This document shows, piece after piece, positions 43,189 through 51,173 of a DNA stretch of 64,000 bases. The first letter of the stretch is position 1; each line of letters starts with the position of its first letter. Origin of the DNA: Scatomonas sp963661545 (GTDB taxonomy: Bacteria; Bacillota; Clostridia; Lachnospirales; Lachnospiraceae); assembly GCA_963661545.1 (NCBI GenBank), contig CAVLCU010000001.1:1-64000 (forward strand), given 5' to 3'. The position numbers and the translations under genes were made by a program. The notes below the pieces were generated by a model. It was not told the DNA's origin and did not search any database. It was given only the letters and a program-made list of their open reading frames with translations.

Positions 43189-44391
43189 CTAAAACAGGCT
43201 TGCTATACTTGAAAGTGATTTGATTCCGGAAAATGTCATAAATACCGTTACCACCAAACACAATATCGTCAGCCAGATCGGATGCCTGTAGTCTCCTATA
43301 ATGGATTTCTTTTTGAGTGCTAAAAGCATAATGATCAAGGTGACCGGCAGCACCAGTCCGTTCAGTGCTCCGGTAAGGATCAGCAAGCCCGCCGGCTTTC
43401 CCAGGAAGAGGAAGATCAGGCCGGAAAGCAGGATGAAGACGATACTCAGCTTACTTCGGTGATTTTCTATGGTTTCTGAAAAAGGAGCCAAAAAAGACAT
43501 AGACGTATAGGAAGCTCCGATCACAGAGGAAACAGACGCAAACAGCATAACGATACCAAAAAACTTATATCCTACCGTGCCTGCTGCCTGAAGAAAGGCA
43601 TCCGCAGCCGGATTATCCGGATCAAGAGTGATTCCCTTTGATACCACGCCCAGGATTGCCAGGAACAATAAGATTCGGATCAGATTGGCCACGACGATCC
43701 CTATGATTGCCGACTTGTCCATCTGCTTCAGATTGTCTTTGCCGGAGATTCCCCCCTCCAGCAGCCTGTGACCTCCGGCAAAGGGATGGTAGCCACCGAC
43801 TGTTCCGCCGATCACTGTCAATATAGCCATAAAGGGTATGGTCTCCGGCTGCAGGGTTCGGTAGAGTGCCTCGCCTACAGGGGGCTGCGTGGATATGGCT
43901 ACAAAGGCAATAAGCAGGATCATCCCCACTCCCAGTATCTGAGTCAGCTTATCCATCGCTTTTCCGGCTTCCTTCGACAGAAAAATGGCCACCGAAAGAA
44001 AGATCGAGAGGATGGTTCCTATTCGGATATCGATCCCAAAAATAACATTCAGACCCAGGGCACATCCGGCTACATTTCCTATGTTGAAGATAAAGCATCC
44101 GGCTACAATCAGAAAGGTCAGGACATATCCAAGTCCCGGAAAAACCATATTGGCGATTTCCGGTCCCTTACGTCCCGAAACGCCGATTACCCTCCATACC
44201 GTGATCTGGACAACGATAGACATGAGAACAGCCACAAGAATCACAAAACCAAAGGTTCCCCCCAGTTCTTCTGTAAATGTGGCACTCTGTGTTAAAAAGC
44301 TAGGTCCCACCGCTGCCGTTGCCATAAGAAAGGCGGCGCCAAGTATGACTGACAGGTTCTTTTCCCCCTGTTTGTTCTCTCTTTTCTCCAT
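43189..44391 (-). CDS. Nramp-fold permease lacking the metal-binding motifs
   Basis: A 400-residue protein with about 11 membrane segments of the Nramp/LeuT fold. In true Nramp metal transporters helix 1 carries DPGN and helix 6 a MPH-type motif. Here the aligned parts read AAVGPSFLTQSATFT and GGTVGGYHPFAGGHRLLEGG, so both metal sites are lost. Bacillus YcsG is a known example of a relative placed with small-molecule catabolism genes. With PreA (12 bp upstream) and PucR nearby, an organic substrate such as a pyrimidine or a breakdown product is likelier than Mn or Fe. Confidence 0.75.
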   Translation of the reverse strand: MEKRENKQGEKNLSVILGAAFLMATAAVGPSFLTQSATFTEELGGTFGFVILVAVLMSIVVQITVWRVIGVSGRKGPEIANMVFPGLGYVLTFLIVAGCFIFNIGNVAGCALGLNVIFGIDIRIGTILSIFLSVAIFLSKEAGKAMDKLTQILGVGMILLIAFVAISTQPPVGEALYRTLQPETIPFMAILTVIGGTVGGYHPFAGGHRLLEGGISGKDNLKQMDKSAIIGIVVANLIRILLFLAILGVVSKGITLDPDNPAADAFLQAAGTVGYKFFGIVMLFASVSSVIGASYTSMSFLAPFSETIENHRSKLSIVFILLSGLIFLFLGKPAGLLILTGALNGLVLPVTLIIMLLALKKKSIIGDYRHPIWLTILCLVVTVFMTFSGIKSLSSIASLF

Positions 44392-44403
44392 GTCGATCCC
44401 CCC

Positions 44404-45555
44404 TTATACCAAGGTGACCGCATGAAGGGGGCATAGCTGCTGGCATACCCCACAGCCGTCACATTTTGCCGGGTCGGCAAACCGCGCTCCCTCCTTTTCG
44501 CTGATGGCGCGATACATACATATTTTCTGACAAAGGCCGCAATTCGAACAGGCATGGGCATCGATCCGGGCATGCTTTGCCGGAAGCTTGGCCAGCTCTT
44601 CCACGGTTGTGATATCTTTTAAAGCGATTCCTCTTATCTCATCAAAGGACTGATATCCTTTTTCATCCATCCACTGATTCAGGTCGTTTATGATCTTCGT
44701 GATTCTTTCATATCCGTTCCACATAAGGGCGGTACACAGCTGAACTGTTGTTGCTCCCAGCATAATATACTCTATCACCTCATGATAGCTATTTACCCCT
44801 CCTACAGCCGAAATCGGAAGATCTACCTTCTTTGCCACTTCCGAGAGGTGACGCATAACGATGGGTTTGATGGCTGGTCCTGTATATCCCCCATAACCGC
44901 ACAGATAGGGCTTGCCGGTCTCAATATCCACACCTGCAAAGGATCTGACCGAGTTGCTTATGGTGAGTCCGTCCGCACCTGCCTCCTTGGCGGCCTGGGC
45001 GATTTCCACCATATCGGCAACGTTAGGAGTCAGCTTCACGGTAAAGGGTATCTTAGCCGCACTGCTTCCTGCCTTGACCTGCTGATAGGTTCTGTCCGCA
45101 CTTTTTCCGATATGCATCCCTACGGTGGAAGCAGGCATGGGACAGGAAACATTCAGTTCCAGAAGATCTGCCATACCTGTAGATTGAATCTCTTCCACAA
45201 GCTTTGCCGTATCCTCCGGATCCGGCATGGCCAGAATACTGATATGCATGGTGGCGCCGCCTTCTTTGGCAATGGCAAGCTCCCTGGTAAGCCATTCATC
45301 TCTGGTCATTGTGGTAAAAAGCTCAAGATTGATCTGACCGATGGGCTTTCCCTGGTACCGATGCATAAAAATTCGCCCGTTACAGGGATGGGCGGCCCAG
45401 TCCTGTTTGGGTCCGATGGTCTTGGGAATCACCCCTCCTATCCCTGCCTGCGCCGCCAGCTTCATGCCCTCTCCGTCCCATCCCGGCGTTGCAGACGCAA
45501 GAACCAGCGGATTACGATAATTCACACCACAGTAATTTACAGTTAAATTTGCCAT
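44404..45555 (-). CDS. preA: dihydropyrimidine dehydrogenase subunit PreA-like
   Basis: A 383-residue FMN/iron-sulfur enzyme of the dihydroorotate dehydrogenase fold. N-terminal barrel motifs include NPLVLASATPGWDGEG, KTIGPK, LELNVSCPM and TVKLTPN; the C-terminus has two [4Fe-4S] motifs CSNCGLCQKIC and CDGCGVCQQLC. PreA with its partner PreT reduces uracil and thymine using NADH. No preT is present in this window, so the electron partner must be elsewhere or the enzyme has another role. Next to an Nramp-fold permease and a PucR regulator. Confidence 0.83.
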   Translation of the reverse strand: MANLTVNYCGVNYRNPLVLASATPGWDGEGMKLAAQAGIGGVIPKTIGPKQDWAAHPCNGRIFMHRYQGKPIGQINLELFTTMTRDEWLTRELAIAKEGGATMHISILAMPDPEDTAKLVEEIQSTGMADLLELNVSCPMPASTVGMHIGKSADRTYQQVKAGSSAAKIPFTVKLTPNVADMVEIAQAAKEAGADGLTISNSVRSFAGVDIETGKPYLCGYGGYTGPAIKPIVMRHLSEVAKKVDLPISAVGGVNSYHEVIEYIMLGATTVQLCTALMWNGYERITKIINDLNQWMDEKGYQSFDEIRGIALKDITTVEELAKLPAKHARIDAHACSNCGLCQKICMYRAISEKEGARFADPAKCDGCGVCQQLCPLHAVTLV

Positions 45556-45625
45556 ACATTTACTCTCCCTCTGATCTTATTCCTTGGCCAAGCCTTGGCT
45601 TTCCTGAAGTTTTTTCACGAGTAAG

Positions 45626-45733
45626 AGTTTAGCACAGCATTTTCCGTCAAGTCATTAGTACATAGTCCCAATCGATTTTTCTAAATTCTGTTTCAAGAGT
45701 CTAAACAGCCATCCTTTTCGGTCTAATCAGCCA
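45626..45733 (-). promoter_or_regulatory. preA upstream region: extended -10 and 22-bp-spaced direct repeats
   Basis: The minus strand has TGC TAAACT (-10 at 45626-45631, extended) with a weak -35. About 70 bp farther upstream are two copies of a 13-bp motif, GTCTAAACAGCCA (45699-45711) and GTCTAATCAGCCA (45721-45733), which differ at one base. The 22-bp period is about two DNA turns, fitting a regulator binding one face. PucR is the obvious candidate. Confidence 0.5.
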
Positions 45734-45738
45734 CCCTT

Positions 45739-47394
45739 TCACGGATCCAGCTTTAACTGACGTATTTTCAGGCACAGCTGCAGATCAAATAAGACCTCCG
45801 GAGAGGACAGACGAATCCCCAGAAGGCTTTCGATCTTGTCCAGCCTGTAGATAATGGAATTTTTGTGAACATACATTTCTCCTGCGGTTTTTCTTAGATT
45901 CATCCCATTCTTAAAATACGTTTCTAAGGTATCCAGGAGTATGCCGTCGTTTTTCTCATCATAGGCTTCCAGTGGCTTCATGTATGTATCGTAAAATACT
46001 TTCATTGCCCGATCCTGCCTTAATTTTCCGATAAAGGTCAAACAGCCCAGCTGTTCAAAACAGAAAACACACTCTTTTTCTTTTCTGTTCAGATGTTCTC
46101 CTGCAGTCATTGCCTGATCTGCTTCTTCATAGCTTTCCGGGATTTCTTCCAGTCTGTTTTTTACCAACCCCATACCTGCGGTAAAATCCACCCTTCGAAA
46201 GGTTCTTTTTAAGCTTTTTATCGTAAGATAGAGAATATTTCGGAGTCTTTCTCTGTCATTGTCCCCCTGTATTTGCATCAGTCCTATGATTTTCACACCA
46301 CTGGTCGTGATCAGATTGCCCATACGAGCCTCATCGATCCGCTGCAAAAGCTCTATCATCATATCCGCTTTCATTTTTTGGATGGAAGATTCAGAAAGCG
46401 CAGAATATTTCTGTTCAAAATCATGGATACCCAAGACAAATACGCAGCTTGGCTTCATAAAATCAAAGCCGGTAAACCTGCCTCTTTTGAGGATGATTTC
46501 CTCGTCTGTATATCTCTGGGAGAGCAAATCATCTAAGAGCTGTTCTCGAACCTTCCTGTCCCTGTACAGGGTTTCCTGCTCCTTGAGGAGCTCCACAGCG
46601 ATCAGCGTGCCCGCCTGTTCATAAGAAATACGTTCCTGATCATTGATTTCCTTTTCGCTTTTACAGAGAAAGTAGGCAAGATGGTCTTTTTGTGCAAATA
46701 GGGGTATGCATAAAAGCTCTTCCCCCTTTGACCCAAAGATCTGATTGCACTTATTCTTTTTCATTCTTCGAAGCGTTGTGACCGAAAAATGAAAAGACCG
46801 AATCGTTTGGAGAAAATCATTCAGGTCTCCTTGCTTGTCTTTCGCCATGGATATGCCAATCACATATCCCTTGGGACTTACGACTGCCGCACCTCCTCCT
46901 GCTATTTGGCTTAAAAAGGCACATATGCCCTCAATCCCCTTTCCCTCCACAATGACCTGCAAAAGCTTTTCATGCAGCTCCTCATTCTGTCTCAGCATAC
47001 CTACCTGCCACCTGGTAATATGATCCAGTATGGGAACGATACAGTCCATGTAGGGAAGATCAGCGGGAAGAATGAAAAGCGGAAAATCAAGCGCATTGGC
47101 CCGGTCAAGCATTTCTTTGGGAACCTCTTGCAGATATTCTCCCGGCTTTATCGCAATTCCTGCCGCATCCTTTTCTTTGAGTGCATTCAGCAGTTTTACA
47201 CCGTTTTTGGCGGTCCGAAAGGAGTATCCTGAAGTAAATAAGAGTTCCCCTCCGTGAAGCCACCGCTGGACATCCGGCACCTCCTGTATATTGGCGGAGG
47301 TCAATTTCCTGTTGATTCCTTTTTCCCCCGCCGCCAATTTTGCCCTTGAAAAGGGATAGATTTTCATTGCGTCCCTAACTGATATCCCGGCCAT
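45739..47394 (-). CDS. PucR-family transcriptional regulator
   Basis: A 551-residue regulator with an N-terminal PucR sensing domain (SVRDAMKIYPFSRAKLAAG, NIQEVPDVQRWLHGGELLFTSG split), a GAF-like middle and a C-terminal HTH of the PucR type (YFKNGMNLRKTAGEMYVHKN, SIIYRLDKIESLLGI). PucR in Bacillus controls purine breakdown; relatives control other amine or nucleobase pathways. It is upstream of preA and the permease in the same direction, so it probably controls them. The ATG at 47394 follows GGGGTG. Confidence 0.9.
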   Translation of the reverse strand: MAGISVRDAMKIYPFSRAKLAAGEKGINRKLTSANIQEVPDVQRWLHGGELLFTSGYSFRTAKNGVKLLNALKEKDAAGIAIKPGEYLQEVPKEMLDRANALDFPLFILPADLPYMDCIVPILDHITRWQVGMLRQNEELHEKLLQVIVEGKGIEGICAFLSQIAGGGAAVVSPKGYVIGISMAKDKQGDLNDFLQTIRSFHFSVTTLRRMKKNKCNQIFGSKGEELLCIPLFAQKDHLAYFLCKSEKEINDQERISYEQAGTLIAVELLKEQETLYRDRKVREQLLDDLLSQRYTDEEIILKRGRFTGFDFMKPSCVFVLGIHDFEQKYSALSESSIQKMKADMMIELLQRIDEARMGNLITTSGVKIIGLMQIQGDNDRERLRNILYLTIKSLKRTFRRVDFTAGMGLVKNRLEEIPESYEEADQAMTAGEHLNRKEKECVFCFEQLGCLTFIGKLRQDRAMKVFYDTYMKPLEAYDEKNDGILLDTLETYFKNGMNLRKTAGEMYVHKNSIIYRLDKIESLLGIRLSSPEVLFDLQLCLKIRQLKLDP

Positions 47395-47405
47395 ATTTCA
47401 CCCCA

Positions 47406-47434
47406 TTGCATTTCCCTGTGTTTTTGTTTATGAT
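47406..47434 (+). promoter_or_regulatory. promoter of traX-like gene
   Basis: TTGCAT (47406-47411), 17-bp spacer, TATGAT (47429-47434), about 35 bp before the start codon. Confidence 0.65.
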
Positions 47435-47466
47435 GGTAGACATATCAAACCAGGAGGTTCCTTCCC

Positions 47467-48237
47467 ATGCCCACCCCCCCTATGAGGCTCTCTCTATCCG
47501 GCGCCCAGCTAAAATATCTGGCCTGCGCAGCCATGCTGGCAGACCACCTGTCCAAGGTCATCCCCCTGCCCCAGACCTTAAGCTTCTTCCTCAGCGGACT
47601 TCTGGGACGGATCGCCTTCCCCATCTTCTGTTTTCTGCTGGCGGAGGGCTTTTTCTATACTCACAGCCGGAAATGCTATATCCGCAACCTCCTGCTTCTG
47701 GCCCTGGTCTCGGAGCTTCCCTTCGACCTGGCCCTGCACCAAACCCTGGCGAAGGCTCCCCTGCTGATAGAATTCTCCCAGCAAAATACCTGCTTTACCC
47801 TCCTGTTGGGGCTTCTTCTCTTCTCCTGCCTGGACCGGATCCGGCAGCTGGCCATCTCCTTGCTCTTGTCACGGCTTCTGCAGGGCGCAGCCCTTCTTCT
47901 GGTCTGCGCTGCCGCCTGGATCCTTCATACCGACTACGGTCCCTGGGGCATTCTCTGCCTGGCCGCCTGCTATCTCCTGCGAAAGAATCCCCCTTTCGCC
48001 GCCTTCTGGAGCTGCCTGCTCCTGAATCTGGATGGCCTGGCAGACTTCCAGGCTACCTGGATCCTGGCTCCGGAAAACTGTTTCAGTTCTCCCGGTGCCT
48101 TCCTGGCTCTGATCCCCCTGTCTTTCTACCAGGGAAGCCGGGGAAAACAGGTCAAATACGGCTTCTACCTCTTCTATCCCGGCCACCTGCTTCTCCTCTT
48201 CCTCCTTAGCCTGCTTCTGGGCGCAGGAGCCGCCTAA
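47467..48237 (+). CDS. TraX family membrane protein
   Basis: A 256-residue polytopic protein with the N-terminal block LSLSGAQLKYLACAAMLADH and the family motif GRIAFPIFCFLLAEGFFYT. TraX of the F plasmid N-acetylates F pilin; chromosomal Firmicutes relatives are common and have no proven substrate. The ATG at 47467 follows AGGAGG by 9 bases. It is a single plus-strand gene divergent from pucR. A link to the Tad pilin in this window is tempting but unsupported. Confidence 0.85.
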   Translation: MPTPPMRLSLSGAQLKYLACAAMLADHLSKVIPLPQTLSFFLSGLLGRIAFPIFCFLLAEGFFYTHSRKCYIRNLLLLALVSELPFDLALHQTLAKAPLLIEFSQQNTCFTLLLGLLLFSCLDRIRQLAISLLLSRLLQGAALLLVCAAAWILHTDYGPWGILCLAACYLLRKNPPFAAFWSCLLLNLDGLADFQATWILAPENCFSSPGAFLALIPLSFYQGSRGKQVKYGFYLFYPGHLLLLFLLSLLLGAGAA

Positions 48238-48244
48238 AGACAGA

Positions 48245-48321
48245 AGCAAGCCTCCCGGACGGCTCACCCCCAGGCAGGAGCAAGCCTCCCGGACGGCCAG
48301 GCTTCCCCAACCGAGGCTTGC
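48245..48321. repeat. direct repeat and hairpin between traX and glgB
   Basis: The 19-bp sequence AGCAAGCCTCCCGGACGGC occurs twice with a 34-bp period (48245-48263 and 48279-48297). The second copy also pairs with GAGGCTTGC (48313-48321) through GCAAGCCTC. It may act as terminator for these convergent genes, but there is no T run. Confidence 0.5.
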
Positions 48322-48330
48322 AGGGTCTGC

Positions 48331-50238
48331 TTAGAAGCGGAAGACCGCCGCCCCATATCCGGGCAGGTCGTAACCGATGGAAAATGGCTGTCCATCGCAC
48401 TCCCCCTTGGTGGCCCGATAGACCGGCCGGGCCTCGTGGTCTCCCCCGTATTTGGGACAATGACTGTCCAAAACCAGGGTATATTGCTTCTTCTTGGGCA
48501 CACCCACCCGATAATCCGGCCGGGCCACCGGGGTAAAATTGCAGACAAAGAGGAGATGGTTTCTGCCCGTGGGAGACCAGCGAATGAAGCTGAAGATGCT
48601 CCGGTCACTGTCATCGGCATTGATCCACTGGAAACCCTCATATCCGGCATCATTGCCATACAAAGCCGGATACTTCCGGTACAAGGCCAGCAGATCCTTC
48701 ACGTAAGCCTGCAAATGCGCATTGTCCTTCTCCTGCAAAAGGAACCAATCCAGTTCCCTCTCCTCGCTCCATTCCCGGAATTGCCCGATATCCTGCCCCA
48801 TGAAGAGGAGCTTCTTCCCCGGATGACCCATCATATAGGTGTATCCAACCCTCAGATTTTGGAACTTCTCTCTTCCCTCTCCCGGCATCTTGTTGATCAT
48901 AGAACATTTCAGATGCACCACCTCATCGTGGGACAGAACCAGGACATAATTCTCGCTGAAGGCATAGGTCAGGGAGAAGGTCATCTTGTTATGGTTGAAC
49001 TTACGGAAATAGGGATCCAGCTTCATATATTCCAGGAAATCATGCATCCAGCCCATATTCCATTTCAGGGTAAAGCCCAGACCACCCTCATGGACATCTC
49101 CTGTCACCTTGGGCCAGGCTGTGGACTCCTCGGCAATCATCATTACCCCCTTATTCCGTCCCGTCACCAGGGAATTCAGATGCTTAAAGAATTCCACCGC
49201 CTCCAGGTTCTCCTTGCCCCCGTACTGGTTGGGAATCCACTGGCCATCCTGCCGTCCGTAATCCAGATAGAGCATGGAAGCCACCGCATCCACCCGCAGG
49301 CCGTCTACATGGAACTCCTCCACCCAATACAGGGCATTGGCCAGGAGGAAGTTCTTCACCTGGGGCCGTCCGTAATTGAAGATCTTGGTTCCCCAGTCCG
49401 GATGCTCTCCCCGCCGGGGATCGGCATGCTCATAGACCGCATCTCCGTCAAATTCCGCCAGCCCATGGGCATCCTTGGGAAAATGAGCGGGCACCCAGTC
49501 CAGGATGACCCCGATCTTATTCTTATGGAGATAATCTACCAGATATTTGAAGTCCAGGGGACTTCCATACCGGGAGGTAGGGGCATAATAGCCGGTTACC
49601 TGATAACCCCAGGAGCCGTCATAGGGATATTCGGCGATGCCCATAAGCTCCACATGGGTATATCCCATATCCTTTACATATTCCGTCAAGGCCCGAGCCA
49701 GCTGCCGGTAATTGTAGAAGCCCTCCGGATTCTCCTCCGTGGCTGGATTCTTCTTCCAGGAACCGGGATGCACCTCATAGATGGCCATAGGGGAGGTCTT
49801 GGGTGAAAAGGACTGGCGCTTGTCCATCCAGGCTCCGTCCCCCCAGGAATAACCGTCAATGCGGGCAATGCGGGAGGCGGTGCCAGGTCTTTTCTCGGCA
49901 TAAAAGGCATAGGGGTCCGCCTTATAGAGACCTCTCCCGTCCCGGGCATGGATATAATATTTGTAGAGGTCTCCCTCCCTGGCCTCCGGCACAAAGCACT
50001 CATAGATTCCCATGTCCGCAATCTTATCCATGGGATTCTTGTCCGGCTCCCAGTCATTGAATTCCCCTACGACAGACACGGCCTGGGCATTGGGGGCCCA
50101 TACCGCAAACCAGACCCCCTCTATGCCCTCCCTTTCTCCCGGATGGGCTCCCATCTTCCTGTAAATCTCATAATGGGTGGCCTGTCCGAATAAATATTGA
50201 TCCAGTTCGCCGAAATATTCCTGCTCTTTTTCCATCAT
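48331..50238 (-). CDS. glgB: 1,4-alpha-glucan branching enzyme
   Basis: GlgB makes alpha-1,6 branches in glycogen. The 635-residue GH13 protein has an N-terminal CBM48-like domain (VWFAVWAPNAQAVSVVGEFN split), then the catalytic barrel with the nucleophile region DGLRVDAVASMLYLDYGR, the acid/base MIAEESTAWP and LSHDEVVHLK. The length is normal. No glgA, glgC or glgP lies in the window. It is probably cotranscribed with metG and tatD. Confidence 0.95.
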   Translation of the reverse strand: MMEKEQEYFGELDQYLFGQATHYEIYRKMGAHPGEREGIEGVWFAVWAPNAQAVSVVGEFNDWEPDKNPMDKIADMGIYECFVPEAREGDLYKYYIHARDGRGLYKADPYAFYAEKRPGTASRIARIDGYSWGDGAWMDKRQSFSPKTSPMAIYEVHPGSWKKNPATEENPEGFYNYRQLARALTEYVKDMGYTHVELMGIAEYPYDGSWGYQVTGYYAPTSRYGSPLDFKYLVDYLHKNKIGVILDWVPAHFPKDAHGLAEFDGDAVYEHADPRRGEHPDWGTKIFNYGRPQVKNFLLANALYWVEEFHVDGLRVDAVASMLYLDYGRQDGQWIPNQYGGKENLEAVEFFKHLNSLVTGRNKGVMMIAEESTAWPKVTGDVHEGGLGFTLKWNMGWMHDFLEYMKLDPYFRKFNHNKMTFSLTYAFSENYVLVLSHDEVVHLKCSMINKMPGEGREKFQNLRVGYTYMMGHPGKKLLFMGQDIGQFREWSEERELDWFLLQEKDNAHLQAYVKDLLALYRKYPALYGNDAGYEGFQWINADDSDRSIFSFIRWSPTGRNHLLFVCNFTPVARPDYRVGVPKKKQYTLVLDSHCPKYGGDHEARPVYRATKGECDGQPFSIGYDLPGYGAAVFRF

Positions 50239-50323
50239 ATTCTATTCTCTCTTTCTGCCGTCTATCAAAGAAATCTGCCGCATCCCCCTGCAGCCCTTTG
50301 CGCAGCCTGTTTTCCACCCCAAC

Positions 50324-51088
50324 TTACACTTGGAAGAGCCTCCTGGCATTCTCCTGCGTCACTGCCATTACCTTCTCCCCATCCATTCCCTTCAAACGGG
50401 CAATCTCCTGCACCACATAAGGAAGATACAAGGAAGAATTCCTCTTGCCCCGGTTGGGCTCCGGTGCCAGATAGGGACTGTCCGTCTCCAGCAAAATATG
50501 GGAAATAGGAGCATATTCCACCACTTCCCTGAGTTTGCGGGCATTTCGAAAGGTGACCACCCCGCCGATTCCCAGATAAACCCCCATATCCAGGTATTCC
50601 CGCGCCATTTCTTTGCTATAGGAAAAGCAGTGCATGACCCCGCCAATGTCGGCCAATCTGCCCCTTTTGGCTGTCTCCAGGGTATCGGCCGCCGCCTCCC
50701 GGCTGTGGATAATCACCGGCAGCTTCTCCTGCCTGGCCAGCTCCAGTTGGCCTTCAAACCAATGGATCTGTACCTCTTTGGTCTCTGTCATCCAATGATA
50801 ATCCAGACCAATCTCGCCTACTGCCACCGTCTTCTTCCTGTGGCAGAGCTCCCGCAGCCGATCCATTACCCTTTCGTTCATGCAGCCTACATGATCCGGA
50901 TGGATGCCCACTGCCCCATAGACAAAGTCATACCTATCCATCAGCTGGGGCGTGGTCTCCAGGCTCTCCGGATCCGCGCAGACATTGATTACAGCGCCGA
51001 TTCCCTGTCCCGGCAGGGAGGCCAGAAGGGCATCCCTGTCTCCGTCAAATGCCCCATCGTCATAATGGGCATGTGTCTCAAATATCAT
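50324..51088 (-). CDS. TatD family metal-dependent DNase
   Basis: A 254-residue TIM-barrel hydrolase. Metal ligands are present: THAHYDD (His6, His8), VGEIGLDYHW, VIIHSREA, MHCFSY and LLETDSPYL. TatD enzymes are 3'-5' exonucleases in DNA repair and quality control. The length is normal. It lies 85 bp after metG, an order often seen in Firmicutes. Confidence 0.95.
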   Translation of the reverse strand: MIFETHAHYDDGAFDGDRDALLASLPGQGIGAVINVCADPESLETTPQLMDRYDFVYGAVGIHPDHVGCMNERVMDRLRELCHRKKTVAVGEIGLDYHWMTETKEVQIHWFEGQLELARQEKLPVIIHSREAAADTLETAKRGRLADIGGVMHCFSYSKEMAREYLDMGVYLGIGGVVTFRNARKLREVVEYAPISHILLETDSPYLAPEPNRGKRNSSLYLPYVVQEIARLKGMDGEKVMAVTQENARRLFQV

Positions 51089-51173
51089 GGTTTCTCTCCC
51101 CTATGGTCCCTGCCTTGCTCCGGCCAGACTTCTATCGGCTGACCCTTTGCTCCTGCCCGGCTGCACGGGTTGA

